A stretch of DNA of 64,000 nt from Neoceratodus forsteri (Eukaryota; Chordata; Ceratodontiformes; Ceratodontidae), in contig CM057453.1 of the NCBI GenBank assembly GCA_016271365.2, positions 502,671,001 to 502,735,000 on the forward strand, written 5' to 3'. A program made the position numbers and the translations under genes. Position 1 is the stretch's first letter, and every line of letters starts with the position of its first letter. Shown piece after piece: positions 34,563 through 44,960 of this stretch. The notes beneath the pieces were generated by a model, which saw nothing but the letters and a program-made list of their open reading frames with translations, did not search any database and had not been told where the DNA came from.

Positions 34563-35454
34563 AGTCGGGTATTAGACCATCATTAGACTTGCACTGGACC
34601 AACCAGTAAGTCATTGACGAGCACTGCACACTGCCTGGACACTCCCTGGGCACTGACTTGATGTTCTCTTGAAATACTGATCATGATGTAGATAAAAATT
34701 GATGTGTGTGCCTGAAAAGTTGACTTTTAACAACTGATATTCCTCATCACTGCCCTCTCCCGCTTAGTTAAGAACAGCTGTTTACTTTTCTGCTGTACAT
34801 CACTCCAGTGTCTTTTACAGAATTCTGCAGCATACATAAAGGCATTAGCACCTTGAGTATGTTTTCATGTAAGCCTTCCTCCATGCAGTTCAGATCATAT
34901 TCTAGTAGAGTGACATTCCCCGCTACTTCTTTTGACCTTGAGGACTCACTCATCCCCCTCTGTATTCCATTTGTAGTTCTTTCTTGCTAAATAAATGGTC
35001 AGCTTTACCTTTTCTGAGTTACATCATAAATGGATGGAAGAGTCATGTAGTTTGGTACTCTTTATAAATGAAAATATATAATAATATAATAATTTTGGTG
35101 GTTAGAGAGATCAGATTTAAATCTTGTTAGTCTAGATTTCTAGATCAAAAGTGGGGATTTTGTGCGGTCTTATATGATGATTGGTCTGGCAGTGTTTCTT
35201 CTTTAGGATGAAAACTGCCACACAGACTGGGTCTGATAGAGCTGGTGTTATTCAGTGCTGCAGCAGTAGGCTGTGAATTTTTAGTCTGTACTCAATTGTT
35301 TCAGCCCTTACTGGAACAATCCTAGCCCTATACTGCACATGCCACCTCACTTCTGCCCTTAAGATTTACTTGGGAGTTTTCTTTGTTTAGAAGAACATCA
35401 AGTCTTTGAGTACTCTTGTATGCTAGCCACATCATAACAGGACTACTGGAACAT
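34563..35454. other. non-coding stretch
   Basis: Nothing recognised. Confidence 0.4.
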
Positions 35455-35690
35455 TCTATACACCACCTTGGCCTAGAGCACTACATACGCCACCATGGAT
35501 TAGAGCACTACATATCACATCATTGCCAGTAGCACTTTGTATGACATCTTGGCCTAGAGCACGTCATAAGCCTCCTTGGCCTGGAGCACTCCATACACCA
35601 CACTGGGATGGAGCACTGTATATAACACTTTGGCCTAGATCACTCCATACACCACCTTAGCATAGATCACTCTGTATCACACCAGTCATG
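35455..35690 (+). repeat. minisatellite, about 27-bp unit
   Basis: Eight or nine diverged units of the form 'caccttggcctagagcac' followed by 'tccatacac', starting near 35464, 35491, 35518, 35543 and 35571. Confidence 0.85.
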
Positions 35691-36012
35691 CAGGCACACA
35701 TAAGCTGATGCCTGTGACCGGTATCGCAGTGCATGACAGGTGACTGTACGATCTATTTGTCAGTCCATGTCACCCACACTAAAACATCTGCCTTGTGAAC
35801 GTGGTCCAGACTGATACTAGTCACCCCCCTGGTCCCTAACATTGTTCTGTGTTGTTTTGATGACATTCTAGCTTTAGCCCATCATTATGTGAACACGCAG
35901 AGTTGCCTTTGCGCTGGATTTCCTCAGAAGGTGTTGGTTTTCAGCTGGTATGATCCCCTCTGGAGGTAAATCCTAGCCAGGCTGAGGACCAGTAGCTTCA
36001 AACTGAAACAAC

Positions 36013-36384
36013 TTGATGCTCTTTATAATAACTACAGTATTTGATTTGAACCTCCATTTGTGCCTACATTACATCCTTTCCCCCTCTTTTGTGCACTTAT
36101 CGAAAGACTTCCATCATTTCTGTAACCTTGACAAACAGAGACGTATGCAGATGTGCAAACATATAAAGGAGAAAGCCAAGAAGCTTAAATGTAAACTATA
36201 CTTTTCAGAAATTCTTCCAATCCCAAGGGAGAGTGATTTCAATCAAAGGAAAATTAAGGAAGTAAATAACTGGCTACGGACTTTGCAAGAGGGAATTGGG
36301 AGTGTAAGCCATTGGGAAGAGTTTGTGAATGACCCAGGGTATTTTAATGAAGATGGTCTCCATCTGAGTAAAAAAGGGGAGTAG
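36013..36384 (+). pseudogene. CR1 ORF1 C-terminal esterase-like remnant
   Basis: From about residue 55 the frame reads KKLKCKLYFSEILPIPR, then KIKEVNNWLRTLQEGIGSVSHWEEF and FNEDGLHLSKKGE. This is the pattern of the SGNH-hydrolase-like esterase domain found in ORF1 of many CR1 elements; DGLH supplies the D-x-x-H catalytic pair. The first 50 codons look unrelated, so the open frame's ATG is not the real start. The N-terminal part of ORF1, including the nucleophile Ser block, is not seen. The ORF2 remnant follows downstream in the same orientation. Confidence 0.7.
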
Positions 36385-36539
36385 GAAGCTGGGGATTGAA
36401 ATTAAAATGGTACTGAATAATAATTTAAACTAACAAATCAGGGGAGAGGGGGTCAGTTCTTCAATCCAGAGTACAGCAAACTGTATAAGGAGGGAGATAA
36501 ACAAAACTAAAATAGTAAAACAATATAAAGGATTGAAAG

Positions 36540-37116
36540 TTTGGGCAGTAAATGCAAGGAGCCTTAATATTGTAAAAAATCAGAACTAGAGGTAAGACTC
36601 CATGTAGAACATGTGGACACATGTTTTATCACTGAAACATGGTGGGACAATGGGGTACAGTGGAACAGGAATATAGAAGGCTATGAACTATATTCTAAAG
36701 AAAAGTGTCACAAAAAAGGGGGGATTGCCATCTATATTAAAAACAATATTAAGAGCTCAATATTTAACAGATATAATCAAAATACAGAAATAGAATCGCT
36801 ATGGGTATCTATGCAGGATACAAAAAAACCAAAAAGACTTCTCCTAGGACTATATTATTGTCCACCAAATTGTACTAAAATCATGGACAATAATATCCAA
36901 ACTGAAATCAAACAGCTGGCAGTGGAGGGAGATGTACTCATTGTGGGTGATTTTAATCTTCCAGTTATTGAGTGGACAAAAAGAACTTCAAAAAACCCAT
37001 CATATAGAAGATTTTTGGAAATGATGGAGGGAAATGTTCTAAATCAATTCATATCCGAGCCCACCAGAGGGGAGAATACCTTAGATCTGATAATTACTAA
37101 GAGAAGATATAACTAA
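36540..37116 (+). pseudogene. CR1 ORF2 endonuclease domain, A-rich family C
   Basis: APE-type nuclease that nicks target DNA for priming. The track from 36613 shows FITETWW (catalytic Glu), GGIAIYI, LLLGLYYCPPN and the IVGDFNLP box (Asp and Asn), then FISEPTRG and TLDLIITK. The N-terminal Asn block reads VWAVNARSL just upstream (about 36538-36565) in another frame. The final SDH block is present but out of frame (ISDWLNNCDHNIIEF, about 37120-37165). At least two frameshifts or stops. Confidence 0.85.
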
Positions 37117-37467
37117 AATTAACATCAGTGATTGGTTAAATAATTGCGATCATAATATCATAGAATTCTTCATCAAAAGGAGACTAGTTATAGATGGAGG
37201 GGCTACCGTTGTTAGGAATTATAATAAAGCTGACTTTAACAAAATAAAGACCTTGCAGATTGGAAGTGAGAGAACAGTTTTGTGACTAAGACAGTAGGGC
37301 AAATGTGGGAAATACTAATGAATAAACTACAAGATTTAGAAGAAAAGTATATATTCCAAGAAAACAATGTATACTAGTAAGGAAAAAGACCCATATGGTG
37401 CACCAATAGATTTATAAATATATGTAAAAAAAAAAAAAGAAGAGGGCATATGATAGAATGAAAAGTC

Positions 37468-38741
37468 ATGGAACAACAGAAACAGCAACAGAATATAAAA
37501 AAATTGGCCTTTAGACAGGACAGTGGTAAGGGTTTATATTCTTATGTTAACAACAAAAAAGCATCTAATCGGATAGGACCACTGTTTATCAATGGAACAG
37601 AAATATCAGATACAAAAGATATGGCTGAACAGTTAAATGAATATTTTGGTTCAGTGTATAACATAAAAACACAAGATAATATTACTATTAAACAGAATAT
37701 AAACTCAAACCTAGAATTAGAAATCGGTGCTACCAATATTGTAAACTTATTATACAAACTGAAACCACATAAATCTGCAGGGCCTGACCTCTTGCATCCA
37801 AGATTACTTAAAGAAGTGAGAGGGCAAGTCTCTCAACCATTGGCATATTTATTCAGTGCTTCCATGACTACATGGGAGATACTGGAAGGCTGGAGGAGGG
37901 CCACGGTGATCCCACTGTTTTTTAAAAAAAAAAAAGGTAATAGAACAGCAATGTCCAACTATAGACCAGTCAATTTGACTGCAGTTTTGAGTAAGATTGC
38001 AGAAAGCTTTCTGAAAGATAAACTGGAAGAAAATCTAGAATTACTAAACTATAAAGATGTCAAACAACACGGGTTTAGGAGGAACAGGTCATGCTTAACT
38101 AACCAGTTTAATTTTTATGAACAAGTAAATGGAGAACTACATGATAATAAGCTGGTGGACATGTTCCTTCTGGATTTTCAGAAGGCATTCGACAAAGTAC
38201 CACATAAACTATTAGATAAAATTATTAAAACAGGGATCGATAGTAGATTAATTATTCGGGTATAAAGTTGGCTAAAAGAAAGAAAACAAAAGGTTAGAAT
38301 TAGGGGGATTTATTCCAACTGCTTGCAAGTGACTGGCGTCTGTGAGATTGTTTCTGTCCGGGTTTCTTTTCTCTTTATACATCATGAAATAACAAATGTG
38401 CAGATGACATAAAGTTGGGAGGTCCAGTGAACGCAGTAGAAAACATCCAAGATTTGGTGAAAGATTTACAAACTGTAGAAACGTGGTTTTGTAAAAATAA
38501 AATGCAATTCAGTGTTGAAAAATGCAGTGTTATGCATCTGGGGAAAAATAACCCTAGACATGTATATTTATTAAATGACAGGCAAGTAAAAGCGTCCAGT
38601 AAGGAGAAAGATTGCAGGATTATAATAGACAAAAATCTTAATTTCAGAGCACAAAGAATGCAGGTAATTAAGAAAGCTAACTATACTAACATACTAAAAG
38701 CCAGCAGAATAGGCCCAGTGGTCTGTCATGTCTGCTCGTAG
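37468..38741 (+). pseudogene. CR1 ORF2 reverse transcriptase, family C
   Basis: The 265-residue frame has the linker DSGKGLYSYVNNKK, KSAGPDLLHPRLLKE, WRRATVIPLF, NYRPVNLTAVLSKI, KQHGFRRNRSCLTNQ and block A LDFQKAFDKVPHKLL, then stops at 38263. Block B and most of the catalytic box are deleted or scrambled between 38265 and 38410 ('cagatgacataaag' at 38400 keeps the ADDIK remnant). A second frame (38415-38741) shows the palm end: WFCKNKMQFSVEKCSVMHLG. A run of 12 A near 37920 may have caused slippage. The frame ends where a CR1-B copy is inserted near 38688. Confidence 0.88.
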
Positions 38742-39021
38742 CTAGCCACCTAGTGGGTGCTCGCCTGCCCCCCCAAGCCCCCGAGAGGGTCATCTTTGAC
38801 TTTAGTTTCCCTTTGTACCTGTCCCACCCCTTCTTGAAGCCCTCCACTATGCCCTCCTCCACCAGCCACCCAGGCAGCGCATTCCACGGCTTCACCACCC
38901 TCTCGGTGAAATAATGCTTCCCACGTTCCCCCTGTAATTTCCCTCCTCCAGCTTCCACTCATGCCCCCTAGTTGTTCCCCCTTCTTTAACCTAAACATCT
39001 ACTTTGTTCCGCTCACAGTTA

Positions 39022-39783
39022 TTAACATAGAAACATAGAATTTGACGGCAGATAAAGACCGCTTGGCCCACCTAGTCTGCCCATTTCCCTACCTAACGGA
39101 TAAGTTGCAGATCCTAGTTAACCAACAGCCTACTTCCTCCTACCCCCCACTAGAATTGCCTTATGTCTGTCCCATGCATTCTTGAATTCCCCCACTGTTT
39201 TGAATCTACAACCTCCTCAGGAAGGCTGTTCCATGTATCCACAACCCTCTCCGTGAAGAAATACTTCCTCACATTACCTCTAAGCTGTCCCCCCTCTATC
39301 TTCAGATTGTGCCCCCTTGTTTTTGCACATCTCTTTTTCTGAAAGATGCTACCCTCTTGGACTTTATTGATTCCCTTGAAGTATTTGAAAGTTTCTATCA
39401 TGTCCCCCCTCTCCCTCCTTTTCTCGAGGCTATACATCTTTAGTTCCTTTAGTGTTTCTTCATACATCTTCTGATGCAGACCCTGCATCATTTTGGTTGC
39501 CCTCCTGTGGACAGCCTCCACCCTGTCTGAGTCTTTGCGGAGGTGTCTCCAGAACTGCACACAGTACTCCAGATGTGGTCTTACCAACTGTCTGTACAGA
39601 GGGCCAACAACTTCCTGTTTTCTACTGGTTGGTGATGCCTCTCCCTATGCATCCCAGTATCCCCCCAACCCTCCTTACTGCCTTCTCACATTGCTGGCCC
39701 ACCTTTAGGTCATCTGATATGACTACCTCCAGCTCCCTTTCCGTTGTTGTAAGTATCTCACCCCCCATTGTGTACTCTTGCCC
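39022..39783 (-). mobile_element. CR1-A LINE 3' end nested in CR1-B
   Basis: The minus strand runs from GQEYTMGGEILTTTERE codons (39783) to the CR1-A 3' end (39022-39180, 'gggcagactaggtgggcc' type). One frame, 39622-39813, is a chimera: MIGIFKYVKG is CR1-B and the following GQEYTMGGE is CR1-A, which places the junction at about 39783. The other side rejoins CR1-B near 39021. Confidence 0.88.
39150..39587 (-). pseudogene. CR1-A ORF2 C-terminus
   Basis: 145 codons: [84 protein letters not shown]. It is the same region as 1516-1915 and continues a few residues less broken than that copy. No catalytic residues lie in this part. Confidence 0.88.
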
Positions 39784-40870
39784 TCCTTTTACATACTTGA
39801 AGATCCCTATCATATCTCCCCTGTCCCTCCTCTCCTCTCCTCCAATGTGTACAACCCAAGCTGTTCCAGTGTCTCCTCATATGACCTCCCCTCCATGCCC
39901 TGAATCATCCTGGTCGCTGTCCTCTGGACTCTCTCCAGCAGCGCTATATCCTTCTTCAGATGAGGTTTCCAGAACTGTACACAGTACTCGAGTAACAGCC
40001 TGACCAAGGCATTATATAGAGGGAGGATCACCTCCCTCCTTCTGGACATAATTCCCCTGGCTATGCAACTCAGTATCCTGTTTGCTTTGGCAGCGGTTCT
40101 TGTACAATTTTCAGAGTTATTCATTTTGACATCTACCACCACCCCTAGATCCTGCTCACCCAATGTGGCTTGCAGTGTGACCCCCCCCCCGGGTGTAAAC
40201 ATGGCCCGGATTTTGACCCCCAAGTGAAGTACTTTACATTTCCCAGCATTAAATTTCAATCCCCACCTCCTTGACCACCCCTCCAAGGTATACAGGTCCC
40301 CCTGGACTGTCACTCTCGCTTCCTCCCAGTCCACCAGTGCTCCCAGTTTGGAATCGTCTGCAAAGAGACTCAGCCTACTCCTAACCCCCCTCCCTATATC
40401 CGAGGCATAGGCATTGAACAGGAGTGGCCTCAATACTGAATCTTGGGGGACCCCACTGATTACCTTCCTAGGGGAGGAGACAATCCCACCAACCATTACC
40501 CTCTGTATTCACGCCGAAAGCCAATTTTCAACCCACCTGAGCTCCTGACCTTCTACCCCCATCTCCACCAGCTTTTTCATCAGCCCATTATGGGGTGGTG
40601 AATTAAACGCCTTGCTAAAATCCAGGTATAGGACGTCCACCGGCCTATGTCTGTTGAAGGCCCCCATCACAAAACTCTACGAGGCTGGACTGACACGATC
40701 TCCCCGGAATGAAGCCATACTGTTTATCATCCTGATGCCCTAACCATTCCAGCTGCCTCCCAATCCTCTCCTCGATAAAGCCCTCCATTACTTTGCCTAC
40801 CACAGACATTAGGCTGACAGGCCTATAATTCCCCATCTCCTCTCTAGACCCCTCCCTTTATGAATAGGCA
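39784..40870 (-). pseudogene. CR1-B ORF2 reverse transcriptase, broken
   Basis: Frames 40645-40836 (MGNYRPVSLMSVVGKVMEGFIEERI, YGFIPGRSCQSSLVEF) and 39810-40496 (block B GVPQDSVLRPLLFNAYASDI, catalytic LFADDSKLG, then ADKANRIL-type and [28 protein letters not shown] segments). Block A lies in the gap 40500-40640 with a frame break ('ttagcaaggcgtttaattcacc' on the minus strand reads LAKAFNS, where the catalytic AFD has become AFN). Stops and frameshifts abolish function. Confidence 0.85.
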
Positions 40871-40896
40871 CTACATAAGCCACCCTCTAGTTTTAT

Positions 40897-41438
40897 TAAC
40901 AAATCTAAATCGTGTCTATTACCGTTGTATACAGCATTTGTCAGACCACGTACAGATTATGGATCCTCACTATGGAACCCTTATGCCAGGGGAGTAATTA
41001 ACAAACTAGAGAAAATACAGAGATCCTATAGTAAAATGATAGTTATGCTGTATGGTTAAAGAAACTAAACCTGTATAGTCTAGAGCATAGAAAGAAAACA
41101 GATGATTTGTTACAAATGTTTAAAATAATGAAGGCTCCAAAGCTGATTACTGAGATGGGTATAGAAATGGCAAATAAACCAGAAGGATTAAGAACACATA
41201 GATCACAGATAAAGATAGAGACAGCAAAAACAAATGCTAGGCATTTCTCATTTGTGAACAGGACAGCCAGAAGCTGGAATAATTTACCTGATTACATAAT
41301 CAAGAGTGCATCTTTAAACTGTTTCAAAAAAGAAATAGATCAATTGGTGCTGTGTGGAGGCCTGGAGGGATAAAATGAGTCTGCAATGTGGGGACGGTAG
41401 TAATGGGCAGATATGCCTTCTTCCGTTCTAACACCCAG
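40897..41438 (+). pseudogene. CR1-C ORF2 C-terminus and 3' end
   Basis: Continuation of 36013-38687 beyond the nested elements: LPLYTAFVRPRTDYGSSLWNPYARGVINKLEKIQRS (from about 40915), then the 41107-41373 frame with THRSQIKIETAKTNARHFSFVNRTARSWNNLPDYI. The 3' end closes at about 41438 with 'atgggcagatatgccttctt'. Confidence 0.85.
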
Positions 41439-42216
41439 TATAAGTACCCAGTATCTGTCACCTCACCTCAACTGTCATAGCATCACTCTTGAATCGACCA
41501 GATGTAACTTTGATACTTCCATAAAATAACCAGATCAGGTGATGCAAGAAAGATATATAGATATAATGAACCTGGATTTAAAACTGTTAAGTTGCCATGG
41601 CTCTACAGATTATTTTTTCTGTTTTAAGCTGCTGGCTGTTCAGCATGCTTAGCTGCCATTGCTGGTGTGTTGGTGGCAGCTGTCTAGAAGCTGAAATCAG
41701 TGGCTCTTAGTGAGTTGTTCTGGCTTAGCCCAAACAGTAAAGTCTGCCCAACTGCACAGTGAGCTAGTTTAAACACAGATGGGAGAACTGGTGGATTGGG
41801 AAGAAGCGAGGTAGACGGTCCAGGGGGATCTGGATACCCTGGAGGGGTGGGCAAGGAGGTGGGGACTATGGGCAAGGTGGCAGATCTGGTTGGATGCTGG
41901 CCTGGAGTTGCCCCCCTGATGGAGAGCTCAGATCTTTCTTCTCTGATGTGTTTTTCCTGAGCTGGGGGACCAGGGCTTTGTCTGAGAACATAAGCGGTTT
42001 TGGTCTATTGAGCCTGACACTGTTGGCTAGGGGCCGAGCTTGTTTTCCTCTCTTTGGATAGTTATGAGAAATTAATTAATAAATAGAATGATATGTATGA
42101 TGTGGGATGATGAAATGAAACTTATCTTGTAAATATTAGATGATAATTAGCCTAATTGTGTCTGTAACCTCCTTAAGTTATATGTACCCGATTGTTGTTG
42201 TTAAACTTGAATTTAT
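41439..42216. other. non-coding stretch ending in a poly(A) run
   Basis: No ORF recognised. It ends in 24 A (42217-42240) that directly abut the CR1-B copy. The run could be the tail of an unidentified retroposon, or a target for the CR1-B insertion. Confidence 0.4.
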
Positions 42217-42240
42217 AAAAAAAAAAAAAAAAAAAAAAAA

Positions 42241-43062
42241 GGAGGCGGGGAGTGAAATTTAATGCCGACGGGAAATGTAAGGTACTTCATTTGGGGGTCA
42301 AAAACACGGGCCATGTGTACACCTGGGGGGGGTGTCACACTGCAAGCCACATTGGGAGAAGGGGATTTAGGGGTGGTGGTAGACGTCAAAATGAATAACT
42401 CTGAAAATTTTAGAAGAACTGCAGCCAAAGCAAACAGGATACTGGGCTGTATAGCCAGGGGAATTGCGTCCAGAAGGAGTGAGGTGTTCCTCCCTCTATA
42501 TAATGCCTTGGTCAGGCCGCAGCTCGAGTACTGTGTACAGTTCTGGAGACCTCGTCTGAAGAAGGACATAGCGCTGCTAGAGAGAGTCAAGAGGAAAGCG
42601 ATCAGGATGATTCAGGGCATGGAGGGGAGGCCTTATGAGGAGAGACTGGAAGAGCTTGGGCTTTACACACTGTAGGAGAGGAGGGACAGGGGAGAAATGA
42701 TAGAGGTTTTCAAGTATGTAAAAGGAATAACCAGGAGTGGAACCATGGAGCTGTTTAGGCTAAAGAAGGGGGGATCAACCAGGGGCCATGAGTGGAAGCT
42801 GGAGGGGGGAAATTACAGGGGGGAGCATAGGAAGCATTTTTTCACTGAGAGGGTGGTGGACCCATGGAATGCGCTGCCCGGGAGGCTGGTGGAGGAGGGC
42901 ACAGTGGAGGGCTTCAAGAAGGGGTAGGACAGGTACAAGCGGAAACTGAAACCAAAGAAGACCCTCTCGGGGGCTGGGAAAGCGAGTAGCCACTAGGTTG
43001 CTGGCTTTCAAGCAGACAAGACAGACCATTTGGCCTATTCTGCTGGCTTTTAGTATGTTAGT
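42241..43062 (+). mobile_element. CR1-B LINE, 5'-truncated copy
   Basis: Covers the end of RT and the 3' UTR, matching the minus-strand copy at 38688-40260. Its 3' end is 'tggcttttagtatgttagt'. Joined directly at the 5' side to a 24-base A-run, and at the 3' side to a foldback element. Confidence 0.92.
42262..42927 (+). pseudogene. CR1-B ORF2 C-terminal region
   Basis: Two same-frame pieces, 42262-42675 and 42697-42927, separated by a single TAG at 42674-42676 (LYTL-stop-ERRDRGE). They read [86 protein letters not shown] and KHFFTERVVDPWNALPGRLVEEG. Only one stop in 220 codons suggests this is a relatively young copy. Confidence 0.88.
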
Positions 43063-43350
43063 CAGAAAAACAGCACCACCCTGTCCAAAAACCAATGAGT
43101 ACCAAAAAGAAACAACTAACGGAGTATTCTGTAAATGCAATTTCATGACATAACCTGGTACAGAGTGGTCAGTCCCTCATGGAGACACCAGGCAGGACAA
43201 CAAAGATGTTATCATCCTGCTTGGTGTCTTCATGAGGAGCGGACCACTTTGTACCAGGTTATGTAATGAAATTGCACTTACAGAATACTCTGTCAGTTGT
43301 TTCTTTTTGGTACTCATTGGTTCTTGGATGGGGTGGTGCTGTTTTTCTAG
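43063..43350. repeat. foldback element F2 (hairpin MITE)
   Basis: 43063-43205 and 43206-43350 are inverse complements over about 135 bp, from 'cagaaaaacagcaccaccc' at the left end to 'ggggtggtgctgtttttcta' at the right. Central loop is only a few bases ('acaacaaagatgttatc'). It inserted at or after the end of the CR1-B copy. No coding sequence. Confidence 0.9.
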
Positions 43351-43820
43351 TTCTATTATTCTGGCTTAGCCACTGGAACATGTGATGGTCACTTCTAGTG
43401 TTGAGATGTGATTTTGTGTCATCTTTGGCTTTGAGAATGGACTGTGGTTGAGTCTAACAAGCTGAAAGTGTTTTATCATATGTGCTTTACAGACAGTGCT
43501 TGAATATCATGCGGTTATAAGTTTGGGTGATAAGTATGACTGTTTCTTCAGTCGTACATACTTCCATGAATGCTTTCATTTATTTGCAGACCTCTGACCG
43601 CTTGCTGCTAGTTAAATAGTTTTGTTCTTTCAGTCAAGTACTTGACAGTCTGTGCTTAACTAGGGATCCATCTTTTACATGTGATCCTTTAAAATTTGAA
43701 TGTGATTTCTTGGTTTGCTTGTTCCACTCTCAGTACTTAACTCACCAAAGGGAGTCTTATCGTGTGCAAAATTAATGTTTATAAGATGAATGTGAAATGA
43801 TTGCTCTCTGATCTGTTTAG

Positions 43821-43851
43821 GAGACATTCTCATCCACTCAGGAGCAAGAGG
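43821..43851 (+). CDS. NFKB1: candidate NFKB1 exon, ETFSSTQEQE
   Basis: A 31-nt exon candidate lies between 'ctgatctgtttag' and 'gtaaga'. Read in phase 0 it gives E-T-F-S-S-T-Q-E-Q-E plus one G. That G plus CT, the first two bases of the exon at 49768, makes GCT, giving ...EQE-ADGPYLQ. In NFKB1 proteins I recall the motif preceding ADGPYLQ as a short variable stretch starting E-V-F, so E-T-F, the size and the exact phase all fit. This is inference from phase and resemblance; the segment is short and splice-like sites can arise by chance. The product would be the N-terminal flank of the p105/p50 Rel homology region. Confidence 0.5.
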
Positions 43852-44814
43852 GTAAGAAATGATGAGGCCAGAACTGAACTATGAGACATTCATTAGATTT
43901 CTGTTGACATTTCTCCACTCACACAGATACACACTCGCATCATGCACTAACACACTGACACTAACCCACATACATACTAATACATACACTGATAACACTA
44001 ATACACACTGACACGTCTTATAATAGTTACTCCAAAATTGAGAGCAAAGAGGTTCAACCAGTAGGAATAAAAAGAGGTACTCTGATAGTTATAACAACTG
44101 ATTGGCCCACTGTTTCCCAGTCAGTTGATACTACTGCCAGATCACATCTTTCAATTCATACGGAAATGAAGATGAGCGTAAGGCAGCCACTCCTCTGTGG
44201 GGCCTATTGTGCACATACACTTTTAAAAGTCCAGAGTAAGTTTGTTAATGTATTGAGTTTTTTTTTTTTTTGGGGGGATAGAGGGAGGTGGTGACTAATG
44301 GGTGTGTTGGGTGGGGGTGATTTATTAAATATGAGTTAAGTGTACATTGTGGCATTTGGGTGAGGAGTAGTGTAAAAATGTTGCTGGGTGGGATTGGTTA
44401 AAACTTATATTTATTATAAGGATAAAGTTATGCAACTTACAGTTTCAAAAAAAGAAAATAATATAAATAATATTGCAGTATTGGTTTGCTTGTATGTGTG
44501 TGTGTGGCGGGGGGTGATATTTATGAGAACAAGATTGCTATTAAGTACCAAGAAGGGATGATTCTCAAACTTTCAAGGGTTATTTATCAAGAATTCAGGT
44601 GCGCAGTGAAATTCTTTTGCCAGAGAGATGGAGCTAGGGTAATTAGCTGTTGGTAAGGACTGGCAACAAGTGACGGGCTGCTAGAAGTGAAATCTCTCTC
44701 TCTTGGAGGCAGCTTTTCAATTGTTAGTCTAAACTGACAGTTCATGCAGCTGGATGCAAGCCTATGTTACTATACAGTTACTAAAGATGTGGTCCATCTG
44801 TTGAAGCCAAATAA

Positions 44815-44960
44815 AAAATGTATTATTTATTTATTCATTTATTTTGTTTAGTTTTTGTTTACCGGGTAAGTGCACTAGGCAAATCCTGCCTATTTTTGGG
44901 CACGAACCGGGGGAAGGGGATACAGATGAATGCCAGCTGACCTTAAACCAGATTAAGCTG
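44815..44960 (-). mobile_element. family S retroelement 3' end
   Basis: On the minus strand: 'ggttcgtgcccaaaaatagg', 'gcacttacccggtaaacaaa', then an (AAATA)n tail. Related to 24897-25133 and 47395-47500. Confidence 0.6.

Larger units (their letters stand above)
38688..40896 (-). mobile_element. CR1-B LINE inserted in CR1-C, itself interrupted
   Basis: The minus-strand 3' end is at 38688 ('ggcttttagtatgttagt' read on the minus strand), matching the plus-strand CR1-B at 42241-43062. It runs 3' to 5' through 39021, is interrupted by CR1-A (39022-39783) and resumes to about 40896, where the older CR1-C sequence continues. The order of insertion is therefore C, then B, then A. Confidence 0.88.

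Noticed and set aside
35455..35690. Possible CRISPR-like array
   Set aside because: Diverged head-to-tail units without unique spacers, in a vertebrate genome.
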